A stretch of 64,000 nucleotides of DNA from Actinomadura mexicana (lineage in GTDB: Bacteria > Actinomycetota > Actinomycetes > Streptosporangiales > Streptosporangiaceae): the NCBI RefSeq assembly GCF_900188105.1, contig NZ_FZNP01000018.1, positions 90,798 through 154,797 of the forward strand, read 5' to 3'. Shown piece by piece: positions 19,385-29,718 of the stretch (its first letter is position 1; every line of letters starts with the position of its first letter). The notes under the pieces are model-generated. The model was not told the DNA's origin, did no database searches, and worked only from the letters and a program-made list of their open reading frames with translations. The translations under genes and the position numbers were made by a program.

Positions 19385-21028
19385 CTACCGGTAGCCCATC
19401 CCGTGCCCGGCGGGCTTCCCGCCCGCCGGCACCGGCAGCCTGCCCGTGGGTTTCACCGCTCCGCCCAGCACCCTGGCCAGGGCCTCCACCGAAACCCGGC
19501 TGGAGGAGTAGGTGGCGATCGCGGCCTTCGCGCCGCTGGCCGAGTCGAGGTCGTAGGGGCGGCCGAGCGCGGCGACGACCACGGGCTTGGAACCGAGCGC
19601 CCGGATCCGGGACGCGGTCGCGGCGCCCGCGTTCACAGTGGTCAGCACCATGACGTCAGCCGAGCCGGGGGCCGTCACCGCGACGCCCTGGCGGCGCAGT
19701 GCCGCCTGGAGCCGGCCGCTGTCCGGACCGGACACGGCGACCTTCCTGCCCTTGAGCGGCAGCAGGCCCCCGTCGTTGCGGACGAGGGTGACCGCGTGCT
19801 CGGCGACGCCCCGGGCGACGGCCTTGTTCGCGGGCGTGCCGATGGCCGCCGCGGCCTCGGCGGGATCGGCGGAGGCCCCCTGGAACAGGCCGCGGCGCTG
19901 CTTGAGCCTGAGGATCCGCGTCACCGACTCGTCCAGCCGGCTCTGCGTGATCTTCCCGGTCCGGACGGCCTTCACCACGGCGTCGTAGGCGCGCGGAAGG
20001 TCCGGCGGCATCAGCAGCTGGTCGGCGCCCGCGTTGATCGCCCGAACCGGGACGACGGCGTCGCCGTACTTCTCGCGGACCCCCGCCATCTCCAGCGAGT
20101 CGGTGGTGATGACGCCCTGGTAGCCCAGCTTGCCGCGCAGCAGCCCCGTCAGGACCGTCGTGGAGAGCGTGGACGGATCGCCGGACCTGTCGAGCTTCGG
20201 CACGACGATGTGCGCGGTCATGATCATGTCGACGTCCGCCCCGATCGCCGCCTCGAACGGGGGCGCGTCCAGCCGTTCCCACGTCCGCGGCGAGTGCCGG
20301 ATCACCGGCAAGCCGGTGTGGCTGTCGGTCGCGGTGTCGCCGTGGCCGGGGAAGTGCTTGGCCGCCGCCGCGACTCCGGCCGCCTGGAAGCCGCCGATCG
20401 CGCCCCGCACCAGCGTGGACGCCAGGGCCGGGTCGGACCCGAAGGAGCGCAGCCCGATCACCGGGTTGCCCGGGTTCACGTTCACGTCGGCGTCCGGCGC
20501 GTAGTCGAGGTTGATGCCGACCGCTCGCAGCTCGGCGCCGGTGACCCGGGCGGCGGCGCGGGCGTCGGCCGGGCTGCGGGTCGCGCCGAGCGCCATGTTG
20601 CCGGGGAACGTCGTGACGAACGGGGTCCGCGACACGATGCCCTGCTCCTCGTCCACGCCGAGCAGCAGCGGGATCTTCGAGGCCTTCTGCAGCGCGTTGG
20701 ACTGCGCGGCCGTCCGCGCCGGGGTGCCGATGTTGCCGGGGAAGTAGATCAGTCCGCCCACGCGGTACTTCCTGATCTTCGTGAGCGCGTCGGCGCGGCT
20801 GGAGAACGTCGGGACGAACAGCTGCCCGACCTTCTCGGCCACGCTCATCTTCGCGACCCGGCCGGGGATCCAGGCGTCCGGCGCGGGCGTGCGCGGCGCA
20901 CCGGGCGCGGCGGACCCTGCGGACGGCGCCCGCCCGCCCCTGCCGCTCTCGCCCCCGCCGCAGCCCGCGGCCCCCGCGACCAGCGCGGTCACCGCCGCCG
21001 CGAGCGCGAGTGAACGTGAAGCACGCAC
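19385..21028 (-). CDS. nagZ: Lipoprotein GH3 beta-N-acetylhexosaminidase (NagZ-like)
   Basis: The protein is about 547 residues from GTG 21028. A signal peptide ends in a lipobox (VAGAAGC) and a Pro/Ala linker follows. The GH3 barrel has LLLGVDEEQG, YAPDADVNVNPGNPVIGLRSFG, the His-Asp dyad loop KHFPGHGDTATDSH characteristic of NagZ-type enzymes, and nucleophile-Asp segment ITTDSLEMAGV. A C-terminal alpha/beta domain follows. It would release GlcNAc from muropeptides or chito-oligosaccharides outside the membrane, supplying the PTS and the adjacent kinase. An ATG 14 codons upstream is possible but lacks a good ribosome-binding site. Confidence 0.9.
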   Translation of the reverse strand: MRASRSLALAAAVTALVAGAAGCGGGESGRGGRAPSAGSAAPGAPRTPAPDAWIPGRVAKMSVAEKVGQLFVPTFSSRADALTKIRKYRVGGLIYFPGNIGTPARTAAQSNALQKASKIPLLLGVDEEQGIVSRTPFVTTFPGNMALGATRSPADARAAARVTGAELRAVGINLDYAPDADVNVNPGNPVIGLRSFGSDPALASTLVRGAIGGFQAAGVAAAAKHFPGHGDTATDSHTGLPVIRHSPRTWERLDAPPFEAAIGADVDMIMTAHIVVPKLDRSGDPSTLSTTVLTGLLRGKLGYQGVITTDSLEMAGVREKYGDAVVPVRAINAGADQLLMPPDLPRAYDAVVKAVRTGKITQSRLDESVTRILRLKQRRGLFQGASADPAEAAAAIGTPANKAVARGVAEHAVTLVRNDGGLLPLKGRKVAVSGPDSGRLQAALRRQGVAVTAPGSADVMVLTTVNAGAATASRIRALGSKPVVVAALGRPYDLDSASGAKAAIATYSSSRVSVEALARVLGGAVKPTGRLPVPAGGKPAGHGMGYR

Positions 21029-21108
21029 CTGACCAGGCCCCCCGACGTGGTCTCGGTTACTCGGTCGCATCGGACGCCCGCGACCGTAGCCGCTCCCCGC
21101 GCCGCTGT

Positions 21109-21162
21109 CGACTCCGGCGCCCCGGACGACTCCGGCGCCCCGGACGACTCCGGCGCCCCGGA
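21109..21162. repeat. 18-bp tandem repeat, 3 copies
   Basis: CGACTCCGGCGCCCCGGA is repeated exactly three times and then degenerates into CGACCCGGA units. It lies in the gap upstream of nagZ. No CRISPR-type spacers are present. Confidence 0.9.
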
Positions 21163-21241
21163 CGACCCGGACCGGTCGGACGACCCGGACGGGCGGTTCG
21201 GCTCAGGCGGCTCTGCGGTCCCGGGGGTCACACGGTGATCA

Positions 21242-21289
21242 CGATGGACCCCGGACCGCGAGCGGTGGCGGATCATGTGGGGTCCATCG
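21242..21289 (-). terminator. Hairpin after the kinase gene
   Basis: CGATGGACCCC (21242-21252) pairs perfectly with GGGGTCCATCG (21279-21289) across a 26-base loop, 73 bases beyond the kinase stop on the minus strand. It could terminate kinase transcription or be an operator-like dyad upstream of nagZ. Confidence 0.5.
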
Positions 21290-21361
21290 CGATGGACCGG
21301 TGGCCGGGCCGGGTCGGCCGGGCCGGGGCCGGGCGGGCCCTTCGCCGTACGGCGGGCGGTG

Positions 21362-22576
21362 TCAGCCCGGCAGGGGGTGGCCGAGGCGGCGCAGCGCCAT
21401 CCCGGCCGCGCCGACGGCCCCGTCGCCGGCGCTGCGCGGCGCTTCGGCGAAGCGGGCGCGCAGCCCGGAGCGGACGGCCTCGGCGACGGGGCCTTCACGG
21501 AGCACCGAGCCGTGCATGACGACCGGTGCGCAGGGATCGGACAGGGCCGGGCGCACCGCGTCGACGTCGGCCAGCAGCCACTGGGCGGCCTCGTCGGTGA
21601 TGCGCCTGGCCACGGGATCGCCGGCGGCCGCGGCGGCGGCGACCACCGGGCCGAGGCGGCCCAGGGCCGCGGGCGGGCGGCCGTACACCTCCTTGATGAT
21701 CGCCTGGGCGAGGCGGGGATTGGGCGGGGTGCCGGGAGACTCGGGATGGCACGGCGGCCCGTGCGGGCCCGGCGGCCCGTCGCCGGGAGCGGGGTGGCGG
21801 GCGGACGGCGGGTAGGCGGATCCGTGAGCGAGGACGGCGGTTCCGGTGGCGCGCCCGCCGGAGGAGCCTCCGCCGGCGGACAGCGCGGCGGGCTGCGGCA
21901 GCGCAGGAGGGCCCGGTGGCGAGTGGGCGCCGGCCATGGCCAGCGCCCTCGGGTGGCGGGGTCTTCGCCGTTCCGAGTCGATCTGCGCGACCACGGTGGG
22001 GCCGAGCAGCGCCCGGGGGACCGAATCGGTGAGCAGCGTCGGGGAGCCGCGGCCGTCGTAGGCGGCGAGCGCGGCCCGGACGGCCTCCTTCCCGAGCCAT
22101 ACCGCCGAACCCTCGTCCCCGACGAGCCAGCCGTAGCCGTCCGCGCGCTGCACGATCGCGCCGTCGTTGATGACCGCCGCGCCGGCGCCCGTGCCGGAGA
22201 ACACCACGATGCCCTTGGGCTCGCTGGTCCCCGCGGCGAACGCCACCGCGATGTCGGTCACCACCGCGGGCGAGCCGCGCAGCCCGACGGCCTGCCAGGC
22301 CCGCCGGGCCGCCGCGACCGCGGCGGGCCGGCCGGCCGAGCCGGCGCCGGCGATGCCGAACACGCCGGTGAGAATGTGGGTACGGTCTAGGTCACCGAGT
22401 GCCTCCCGCAGGGCGGTGGTCAGCGCCCCGGCGGTGTCGCCTCCTGAGTTGGGGTTGGCCCCTGGGCCGGTGCCGGAACCGGCCAGGGCTCCCCCGAGCG
22501 TCAGCACGACGCAGCGGGTCTTCGTGCCACCCGCGTCGATACCGACCACGTAAGGACCGGCCAAATGGGTCAACAC
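21362..22576 (-). CDS. BadF/BadG/BcrA/BcrD ATPase-family sugar kinase, probably GlcNAc/MurNAc kinase
   Basis: The protein is about 404 residues from GTG 22576. The ASKHA phosphate-1 motif is VVGIDAGGTKTRCVVL. FGIAGAGS and VFSGTGAGAAVI are adenosine and phosphate motifs, and YGWLVGDEGSAVWLGK is typical of N-acetylglucosamine kinases of this family. Being beside nagZ, murR and murQ supports phosphorylation of recycled GlcNAc or MurNAc. A Pro/Gly/Ser-rich insertion of roughly 70 residues (bases about 21725-21920) interrupts the domain between ERRRPRHPRAL and NPRLAQAIIKEVYG. It is divergent from murR, with 61 bases between starts. Confidence 0.82.
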   Translation of the reverse strand: MLTHLAGPYVVGIDAGGTKTRCVVLTLGGALAGSGTGPGANPNSGGDTAGALTTALREALGDLDRTHILTGVFGIAGAGSAGRPAAVAAARRAWQAVGLRGSPAVVTDIAVAFAAGTSEPKGIVVFSGTGAGAAVINDGAIVQRADGYGWLVGDEGSAVWLGKEAVRAALAAYDGRGSPTLLTDSVPRALLGPTVVAQIDSERRRPRHPRALAMAGAHSPPGPPALPQPAALSAGGGSSGGRATGTAVLAHGSAYPPSARHPAPGDGPPGPHGPPCHPESPGTPPNPRLAQAIIKEVYGRPPAALGRLGPVVAAAAAAGDPVARRITDEAAQWLLADVDAVRPALSDPCAPVVMHGSVLREGPVAEAVRSGLRARFAEAPRSAGDGAVGAAGMALRRLGHPLPG

Positions 22577-22637
22577 ATGGCGACCGTAGCCTTTCCTAAC
22601 GTTGACGTGACATCCAGCGCGTAAGAAAATTTCCTCC
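22577..22637. promoter_or_regulatory. Divergent promoter region, kinase / murR
   Basis: This 61-bp gap serves both directions. CCTTTCC and GGAAATTTTCTTAC (minus-strand reading of the segment just before murR) are AT-richer than the surroundings. RpiR/MurR proteins bind dyads of the form GAAA/TTTC, so this is a plausible autoregulatory site, by inference only. Confidence 0.4.
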
Positions 22638-23618
22638 ATGAGGAAACCCATCGGCCCCGACCGGGGCCCCGAGCGGGGGAACACGGGGGAGCCCGCTGCG
22701 CCTAGGGACGACGCGGCCGGCAAGGACAGGGACGCCACGCCGCTGAGCACGGTGGTGCGGGTCCGTTCGCTGCTGCCCTCGCTGCCCCCCGCGGAGCGAA
22801 GAGTCGCTCAACGCGTCATCGACGACCCCGAAGGGGTCGCCAACTCGACCATCACCGAGCTCGCCCAGAACTGCGGCACCTCCGAGACCACGGTCATCAG
22901 GTTCTGCCGGGCGATCGGGTTCCATGGTTATCCAGAGCTGCGGCTGACCCTCGCCACCGAGGCGGGACGGGCCCAGAGCGCCAGCGGCGGCCGGGTCATC
23001 GGCAGCGACATCAGTCCCGACGACTCGCTCGAACAGATCGTGGAGAAGGTCACCTTCGCCGACGCGCGGGCCGTCGAGGAGACCGCGTCCCAGCTCGACA
23101 TCAAGATGCTGGAGCAGGTCGTGGACGCGGTCGTCGCCGCCGACCGGGTCGACGTCTACGGCGTCGGCGCGAGCGCGTTCGTCGCGGCCGACTTCCAGCA
23201 GAAGCTGCACCGCATCGGTCGGGTCTGCTCCGCCTGGGCGGACGCCCACATCATGCTGACCAGCGCCGCCGTCCTGAGCCCCGGTGACGTGGCGATCGGC
23301 ATCTCGCACACCGGGGCGACCGTGGAGACCATCGACGCGCTGGAGGTCGCCAAGACCCGGGGCGCCAGGACCGTCGCGCTCACCAACTTCCCGAAGTCCC
23401 CCATAGCGGAGGTCGCGGACCTGATCCTCACGACCGCCGCCCGGGAGACCACGTTCCGCTCGGGCGCCACCGCCAGCCGGCTGGCGCAGCTCACAGTGGT
23501 GGACTGCCTCTTCGTCGGAGTTGCGCAGCGCACCTACGGGTCTACCCGCAAGGCCCTCGAAGCCACGTACCAGGCGGTCCGCGGACGGACCGTGCGACCC
23601 GACCGGAGGCGTCGGTGA
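22638..23618 (+). CDS. murR: MurR/RpiR-family transcriptional regulator
   Basis: The protein is 326 residues. After about 40 disordered residues come the RpiR helix-turn-helix (about 60-125: ITELAQNCGTSETTVIRFCRAIGFHGYPELR) and a SIS sensor domain (about 150-300: YGVGASAFVAADFQQKL, GISHTGATVETIDAL). MurR-type proteins sense MurNAc-6-P or GlcNAc-6-P and control murQ and related genes. Its stop overlaps the murQ start by 4 bases. AAATTTCCTCC directly before ATG 22638 gives the ribosome-binding site. Confidence 0.9.
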   Translation: MRKPIGPDRGPERGNTGEPAAPRDDAAGKDRDATPLSTVVRVRSLLPSLPPAERRVAQRVIDDPEGVANSTITELAQNCGTSETTVIRFCRAIGFHGYPELRLTLATEAGRAQSASGGRVIGSDISPDDSLEQIVEKVTFADARAVEETASQLDIKMLEQVVDAVVAADRVDVYGVGASAFVAADFQQKLHRIGRVCSAWADAHIMLTSAAVLSPGDVAIGISHTGATVETIDALEVAKTRGARTVALTNFPKSPIAEVADLILTTAARETTFRSGATASRLAQLTVVDCLFVGVAQRTYGSTRKALEATYQAVRGRTVRPDRRRR

Positions 23619-24511
23619 TCGATTGCGAGCTCCCCACGGAGGGACGGAACCCCCGGACTCTCGATGTCGACACGCTGCCGACCATGGAGGTGCTACGCCT
23701 GATCAACTCTGAGGACGCGACCGTGCCGTCGGTCGTCGGCTCCGTGCTGCCCGAGGTCGCCCGGCTGGTCGACCTCGCGGTGGAGTCCCTGCGCGCGGGC
23801 GGCCGCGTGCACTACTTCGGCGCCGGCACGTCCGGCCGGCTCGCGGTGCTCGACGCCGCCGAGCTTCCCCCGACGTTCGGCATCTGGGGCCGGGTCGTGG
23901 CCCACCACGCCGGCGGGCCCGGCGCGCTGTCGCAGGCCGTCTCCGGCGTGGAGGACGACGTCGAGCTCGGCCGCCGGGACGCCGTGGACGTCCGGCAGGG
24001 CGACGTCGCGGTCGGCATCGCGGCGAGCGGCCGCACCCCGTACGTGGTGGGGGCGCTGCGCGCCGCCGCCGCGGTCGGGGCGCGCACGGCCCTGATCAGC
24101 TGCAACCCGCACACGCCGTACGGGGACGAGGTGGAGGTGCACATCGGGCTCGCCACCGGGCCCGAGGTGATCAGCGGTTCCACCCGGATGAAGGCGGGCA
24201 CCGCGACCAAACTGGTGCTCAACTCCTTCTCCACCACCCTGATGATCAGGATGGGGCGCACCTACTCCAACCTGATGGTCAGCGTGAACGCGCTGAACTC
24301 CAAGCTGCGCGCCCGGCTGGTGCGCATCCTCACCGAGGCGACCGGGATGGACGCCCGCACCTGCGAGAACGCGCTGTCCGAGGCGGGCGGCAACACCCGC
24401 GTCGCCCTGGTCTCGCTCCTCGGCGAGGTCCCCGCGGCACGCGCCACGATGGTGCTGGAGGAAACGGACGGCGGCGTCCGCGAGGCCCTCCAGCGGCTGA
24501 GATCCGCCTAG
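23615..24511 (+). CDS. murQ: N-acetylmuramic acid 6-phosphate etherase
   Basis: The protein is 298 residues, full length. Diagnostic segments are EGRNPRTLDVDTLPT, FGAGTSGRLAVLDAAELPPTF, the GVEDDVELG acidic loop, IAASGRTPYVVGAL, and GSTRMKAGTATKLVLN. MurQ cleaves the lactyl ether of MurNAc-6-P to give GlcNAc-6-P and D-lactate in the cytoplasm. It overlaps murR (GTGATC start within the murR stop) and is translationally coupled. With the neighbouring kinase and hexosaminidase it completes a cell-wall amino-sugar recycling set. Its GlcNAc-6-P product needs NagA, which is damaged at 12865. Confidence 0.95.
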   Translation: MIDCELPTEGRNPRTLDVDTLPTMEVLRLINSEDATVPSVVGSVLPEVARLVDLAVESLRAGGRVHYFGAGTSGRLAVLDAAELPPTFGIWGRVVAHHAGGPGALSQAVSGVEDDVELGRRDAVDVRQGDVAVGIAASGRTPYVVGALRAAAAVGARTALISCNPHTPYGDEVEVHIGLATGPEVISGSTRMKAGTATKLVLNSFSTTLMIRMGRTYSNLMVSVNALNSKLRARLVRILTEATGMDARTCENALSEAGGNTRVALVSLLGEVPAARATMVLEETDGGVREALQRLRSA

Positions 24512-24529
24512 CGGTGTTCTGGCAGTGCC

Positions 24530-24564
24530 CTCCTCCTTCGGGCCCGGAGGGCGCTCCATCGTCG
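24530..24564. repeat. Dispersed palindromic repeat after murQ
   Basis: CTCCTCCTTCGGGC (24530-24543) followed by GGAGGGCGCTCCATCGTCG matches, with small changes, the minus strand of 39945-39985 downstream of the GDH gene. Both lie just after a gene end, so this looks like a REP-type family. Confidence 0.6.
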
Positions 24565-24624
24565 GACAGCGGTGGCTGGTGTCGCTTGCAGTGCCCGTTC
24601 CGGGCGGGCGCTGCGGCGACCGGG

Positions 24625-25821
24625 TCAGTTCTCGTGGCGGCGGAGTTCCTGGCGGGCAACGGTGCGGACGTGGACCTCGTCGGGGCCGTCGAAGATGCGC
24701 ATCGCGCGGACCCAGGAGTACATCGCCGCGAGCGGGGTGTCATCGGAGACGCCGGCGGCGCCGTGCACCTGGATCGCGCGGTCCAGCACCTGGTGGGCGA
24801 TGCGCGGCACGACCACCTTGATCGCGGCGATCTCCGTCCGCGCGCCCTTCGCGCCGTGCCGGTCGATCAGCCAGGCGGTCTTGAGGGTCAGCAGCCGGGC
24901 CTGCTCGATGGCCATCCGCGACTCGGCGATCTGCTCCCGGACCACGCCCTGCCGGGCCAGCGGCCCGCCGAAGGCCTCGCGGGACAGGGCGCGCCGGCAC
25001 ATCAGCTCCAGCGCCCGCTCGGCCATGCCGAGCGCCCGCATGCAGTGGTGGATGCGGCCGGGCCCGAGCCGCGCCTGCGCGATCATGAACCCGTCGCCCT
25101 CGGCCGCCACCAGGTTCGACACCGGTACCCGGACGTCCTCGAAGAGGATCTCCGAGTGGCCGTGCTGGTCCTGGTAGCCGAACACGGGCAGGTGCCGGAC
25201 GACCGTCACGCCCGGGGCGTCGCGCGGCACGAGCACCTGCGACTGCTGCCGGTGCGCGGGCCCGTCCGGGTCGGTCTTGCCCATCACGATGAAGATCTTG
25301 CAGCGCTCGTCGGCGGCGCCGGTGATGAACCACTTGCGGCCGTTGATCACGTACTCGTCGCCGTCCCGGACGATCGAGGTGGTGATGTTGGTCGCGTCGG
25401 AGGAGGCGACCTCGGGCTCGGTCATCGCGAACGCGCTGCGGATCTCGCCGTCCAGCAGGGGCCGGAGCCAGCGCTCCTTCTGCTCGTCCGTGCCGAACAT
25501 GTGCAGGACTTCCATGTTCCCGGTGTCGGGCGCCGCGCAGTTGACCGCCTCGGGGGCGAGGTCGGGTGACCGTCCGGTCAGCTCGGCGAGCGTCGCGTAC
25601 TCCAGGTTGGACAGCCCGGAGACGTCCGGCAGGAACAGGTTCCACAGCCCCCGCTCGCGCGCCTCGGCCTTCAGCTCCTCGACGACCGGCGGCAGCGCGT
25701 GCGGGTCGTTCTCCGCCCGCCAGGCGGCGTAGACGGGCTCGGCCGGGTAGACGCGCGCCTCCATGAACTCCTGGAGCCGGTCCCGGTGGTCGCGTGCCTT
25801 CGGGCTGAGTTCGAAGTCCAT
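24625..25821 (-). CDS. Acyl-CoA dehydrogenase
   Basis: The protein is about 398 residues from the ATG of MDFELSPKARDHRDRL (25821). Three-domain ACAD layout: N-terminal helices, the FAD/substrate strand region AMTEPEVASSDATNI with WFITGAADERCKI, and the C-terminal helices with AIQVHGAAGVSDDTPLA. It resembles the ACAD group with long N-terminal helices related to ACAD10/11-like and FadE enzymes. The acyl substrate is unknown. It is divergent from the HAD gene, 61 bases apart. The final DGPDEVHVRTVARQEL is typical. Confidence 0.9.
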   Translation of the reverse strand: MDFELSPKARDHRDRLQEFMEARVYPAEPVYAAWRAENDPHALPPVVEELKAEARERGLWNLFLPDVSGLSNLEYATLAELTGRSPDLAPEAVNCAAPDTGNMEVLHMFGTDEQKERWLRPLLDGEIRSAFAMTEPEVASSDATNITTSIVRDGDEYVINGRKWFITGAADERCKIFIVMGKTDPDGPAHRQQSQVLVPRDAPGVTVVRHLPVFGYQDQHGHSEILFEDVRVPVSNLVAAEGDGFMIAQARLGPGRIHHCMRALGMAERALELMCRRALSREAFGGPLARQGVVREQIAESRMAIEQARLLTLKTAWLIDRHGAKGARTEIAAIKVVVPRIAHQVLDRAIQVHGAAGVSDDTPLAAMYSWVRAMRIFDGPDEVHVRTVARQELRRHEN

Positions 25822-25882
25822 GGCCCGCATTCTGGCAGAACGGGATTCGGTTGTTTCGCCGGGGATCGCCTACCATCGGCGC

Positions 25883-26518
25883 GTGAGCGTCAAAGCTGTG
25901 ATCACCGACTGGGGCGGCGTCCTCACCTCCCCCCTGGCCGAGGCCATCGAGGTCTGGCTCACCGCCGACCGCATCGACGTCGAGCGCTACAAGACCGTCA
26001 TGCGCGCCTGGGTGAAGCAGGCATACGACGGCGCAGGGACGAATCCCATCCACGGCCTGGAGGACGGCACCCTGCCCGCCTCCGAGTTCGAGCGGCTCCT
26101 CGCGGCCGAGCTGCTCACCGTCGACGGCGCCCCCGTGGAGGCCGCCGGGCTCATCGCCCGGATGTTCGGTGCGTTCGCCCCGGTCGAGCCGATGTACGAG
26201 GCGCTGCGCGCCGTCCGCGCCGCGGGAGCCCGCACCGCCCTGCTGTCGAACTCCTGGGGCAACGAGTACCCCCACGACCTGTTCGCCGAGCTCTTCGACG
26301 CGATCGTCATCTCCTGCGAGGTCGGGATGCGCAAGCCCGACGAGCGGATCTTCCGGCACGCCCTGGACCTGCTCGGCCTGGCCGCCGCCGAGTGCGTCTT
26401 CATCGACGACATCGAGCACAACGTCCGCGCCGCGCAGGCCCTCGGAATCCGCGGCATCCTGCACACCGCCCCCGACGCCACGATCGCCGAACTGCGCGGA
26501 ATGGACCTGCTGCCCTGA
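25883..26518 (+). CDS. HAD-family hydrolase (epoxide-hydrolase-like N-terminal/phosphatase subclass)
   Basis: The protein is 211 residues from GTG 25883. Motif I is VITDWGGVLTS, where the nucleophile Asp is present and the second Asp is Gly, as in the DFGGVL subfamily. Motif II is ALLSNSWGNEY, motif III lysine MRKPDERIF, and motif IV VFIDDIEHNVRAAQALG. Substrate is unknown. The adjacent ACAD gene on the other strand echoes ACAD10-type HAD/ACAD pairings, which suggests lipid-related phosphate chemistry, but only by association. Confidence 0.82.
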   Translation: MSVKAVITDWGGVLTSPLAEAIEVWLTADRIDVERYKTVMRAWVKQAYDGAGTNPIHGLEDGTLPASEFERLLAAELLTVDGAPVEAAGLIARMFGAFAPVEPMYEALRAVRAAGARTALLSNSWGNEYPHDLFAELFDAIVISCEVGMRKPDERIFRHALDLLGLAAAECVFIDDIEHNVRAAQALGIRGILHTAPDATIAELRGMDLLP

Positions 26519-26543
26519 CCGTCTGGCAGACTTGCTGACCGTC

Positions 26544-27053
26544 ATGCGCGTCTACCTGCCGTCCACGCTCACGCTGCTCGCCGGCGTCCACGCCGCGCGC
26601 GAGATCGCTCCCGCGCCGCTCGCCGCCCACGCCGTCACGCCCGCGCTGCGCGAGTGGTACGCGGGCGGTGACCAGGAGGAGCTGGAGTACGCGGCGATGT
26701 CCGCCGCCGCCCGCACCTCGCTGCGCCTGCTCGCCGCCGACCCGTCCGTCCCGCGCCGCAGGGTCGTCCTGGCCGCCGAGGTCCCCGACGACCAGGTCTC
26801 CTGGACGCGCGGCGACGCGGCCCTCGGCAACGGCGACCGCGCCCTCGTCCAGATCGCGGCCCCCGTCCCGTGGAAGCGGATCGCCTCCGGCCACGTCGAC
26901 GACCCCGACGCCGTCCCCGACGTCGCCGCCGCCGCGCAGGCCCTCGCGGCCGCCGACGCAGGAGACGAGGACGCCCGATTCACCGTGGACGGCGCCGAGG
27001 GCCACGAGCTCCTCTGGTACGCCACCCAGGAACTCGCCCACCTCCTCGACTAG
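26544..27053 (+). CDS. Conserved actinobacterial protein (DUF6912-like)
   Basis: The protein is 169 residues, starting MRVYLPSTLTLLAGVH, followed by AHAVTPALREWY and a helical core EELEYAAMSAAARTSLRLLA. RRVVLAAEVPDDQV is a central strand pair, and the C-terminus LLWYATQELAHLLD is conserved. This matches a small actinobacterial family often beside HAD genes; function unknown. The ATG lies 26 bases after the preceding stop, so co-transcription with the HAD gene is likely. No signal peptide or cysteine motif is seen. Confidence 0.75.
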   Translation: MRVYLPSTLTLLAGVHAAREIAPAPLAAHAVTPALREWYAGGDQEELEYAAMSAAARTSLRLLAADPSVPRRRVVLAAEVPDDQVSWTRGDAALGNGDRALVQIAAPVPWKRIASGHVDDPDAVPDVAAAAQALAAADAGDEDARFTVDGAEGHELLWYATQELAHLLD

Positions 27054-27121
27054 CGGCCCGGACGCGGGGTAGGTCCCTCGGCAGGTCGACAGTGCCGTCG
27101 GATCGCAGGGGGAGACGTCAG

Positions 27122-28750
<1,629 letters not shown>

Positions 28751-28760
28751 GGCCCCTCGC

Positions 28761-28822
28761 CGGGTCATTCCGGGGGGATGACCCGCGAGACCCCCGGAAC
28801 CCCTTCACGACCGGTCGAAGGG
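28761..28822 (+). terminator. Two hairpins after pruA
   Basis: CGGGTCAT pairs with ATGACCCG (about 28761-28785), and CCCTTC (28801-28806) pairs with GAAGGG (28817-28822). They lie within 75 bases of the pruA stop and should end its transcript. Confidence 0.65.
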
Positions 28823-28904
28823 GTGGGAGGCTTGACGATAGGCTCGCCTCGCCGTCCGGTGGACGGCGCCTGAGCACACCCCCTGGAGCCGTCATGGGAA
28901 CGGG

Positions 28905-29615
28905 ATGTCGACGCTGAACCGTCTCGTGCTGTGGAACATCGACCACACCCTGGTCGACGTCGGACGGATCACCCGGGACGCCTATGCCGAGGCGTTCCAG
29001 CGGACCATCGGGCGTCCGCTCGTGCGCCTGCCGCCCACCCCCGGCCGCACCGAATCCGAGATCATCTTCGAGACCCTCGCGTTCAACGACGTCGTCACCA
29101 CCGACGACCACCTCCCCGCCTTCTTCGACGCGCTGGCCGAGGCGTTCGCGAACCGCCGCGCCGACCTGCGCGCGCACGGCCGCGTCCTGGCCGGCGCGGG
29201 GGAGGCCGTCGAGGCGCTCGCCCACGTGCCCGGCGTCGTCCAGTCGGTGCTGACGGGATCGCTCCAGCCGAACGCGGTGCTGAAGGTGACCGAGTTGGGC
29301 CTCGCCGGCCGCCTCGACCTGGAGGCCGGCGGCTACGAGAACGGCGTCTACAGCAAGGCCGCCCTCCTGGAGGTCGCCCGCGCCCGCGCCGGCGAGCGCC
29401 ACGGCGCCCGCTACCCCGAGTCCGCGACCGTCTACGTCGCCGACTCGCCCCGCGACGTCCAGGCCGCGCACATCGCCGGCTCGCCGATCGTCGCCGTCGC
29501 CACCGGGAGCGCCACCGAGGCCGAGCTCCGCGCGGCCGGCGCGGACAGGGTGGTGGCGACGCTCGCCGACACGCACGCGGTGGTGAACGCGGTCGCCGAC
29601 CTGACCCGCATGTGA
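28905..29615 (+). CDS. HAD-family hydrolase with Asn in place of the motif I nucleophile
   Basis: The protein is 236 residues. The fold marks are clear: VLWNIDHTLVDVGRI at motif I, a helical cap (about 20-90), VQSVLTGSLQPNAVLKV at motif II, and VYVADSPRDVQAAHIAG at motif IV. Relatives usually read LWDxDHTL, so the first Asp, the phosphorylated nucleophile, is Asn here. Without it ordinary HAD phosphatase chemistry should fail. It may be a binding protein or a sequencing/assembly error. ATG 28905 lies 14 bases after GGAGCC. Confidence 0.8.
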   Translation: MSTLNRLVLWNIDHTLVDVGRITRDAYAEAFQRTIGRPLVRLPPTPGRTESEIIFETLAFNDVVTTDDHLPAFFDALAEAFANRRADLRAHGRVLAGAGEAVEALAHVPGVVQSVLTGSLQPNAVLKVTELGLAGRLDLEAGGYENGVYSKAALLEVARARAGERHGARYPESATVYVADSPRDVQAAHIAGSPIVAVATGSATEAELRAAGADRVVATLADTHAVVNAVADLTRM

Positions 29616-29718
29616 GACGGGCCTGAACATGAGACAGGGTTGTCACCCTGGAAAGGCGGCGCCGCCCGCACCCGCTCGGTAACTTCGGGTAATCGCTTGA
29701 CGTCAAGGAGTGATTATC

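Noticed and set aside
21109..21162. CRISPR-like repeat array
   Set aside because: The units are contiguous, without spacers; no cas genes are nearby.
21047..21238. 63-codon frame with SGAPDD repeats
   Set aside because: It is generated by the 18-bp tandem repeat in a promoter gap and has no conserved feature.
22381..22400. dre-like sequence TACGGTCTAGGTCACC
   Set aside because: It lies deep inside the kinase coding region and matches the palindrome only partly.
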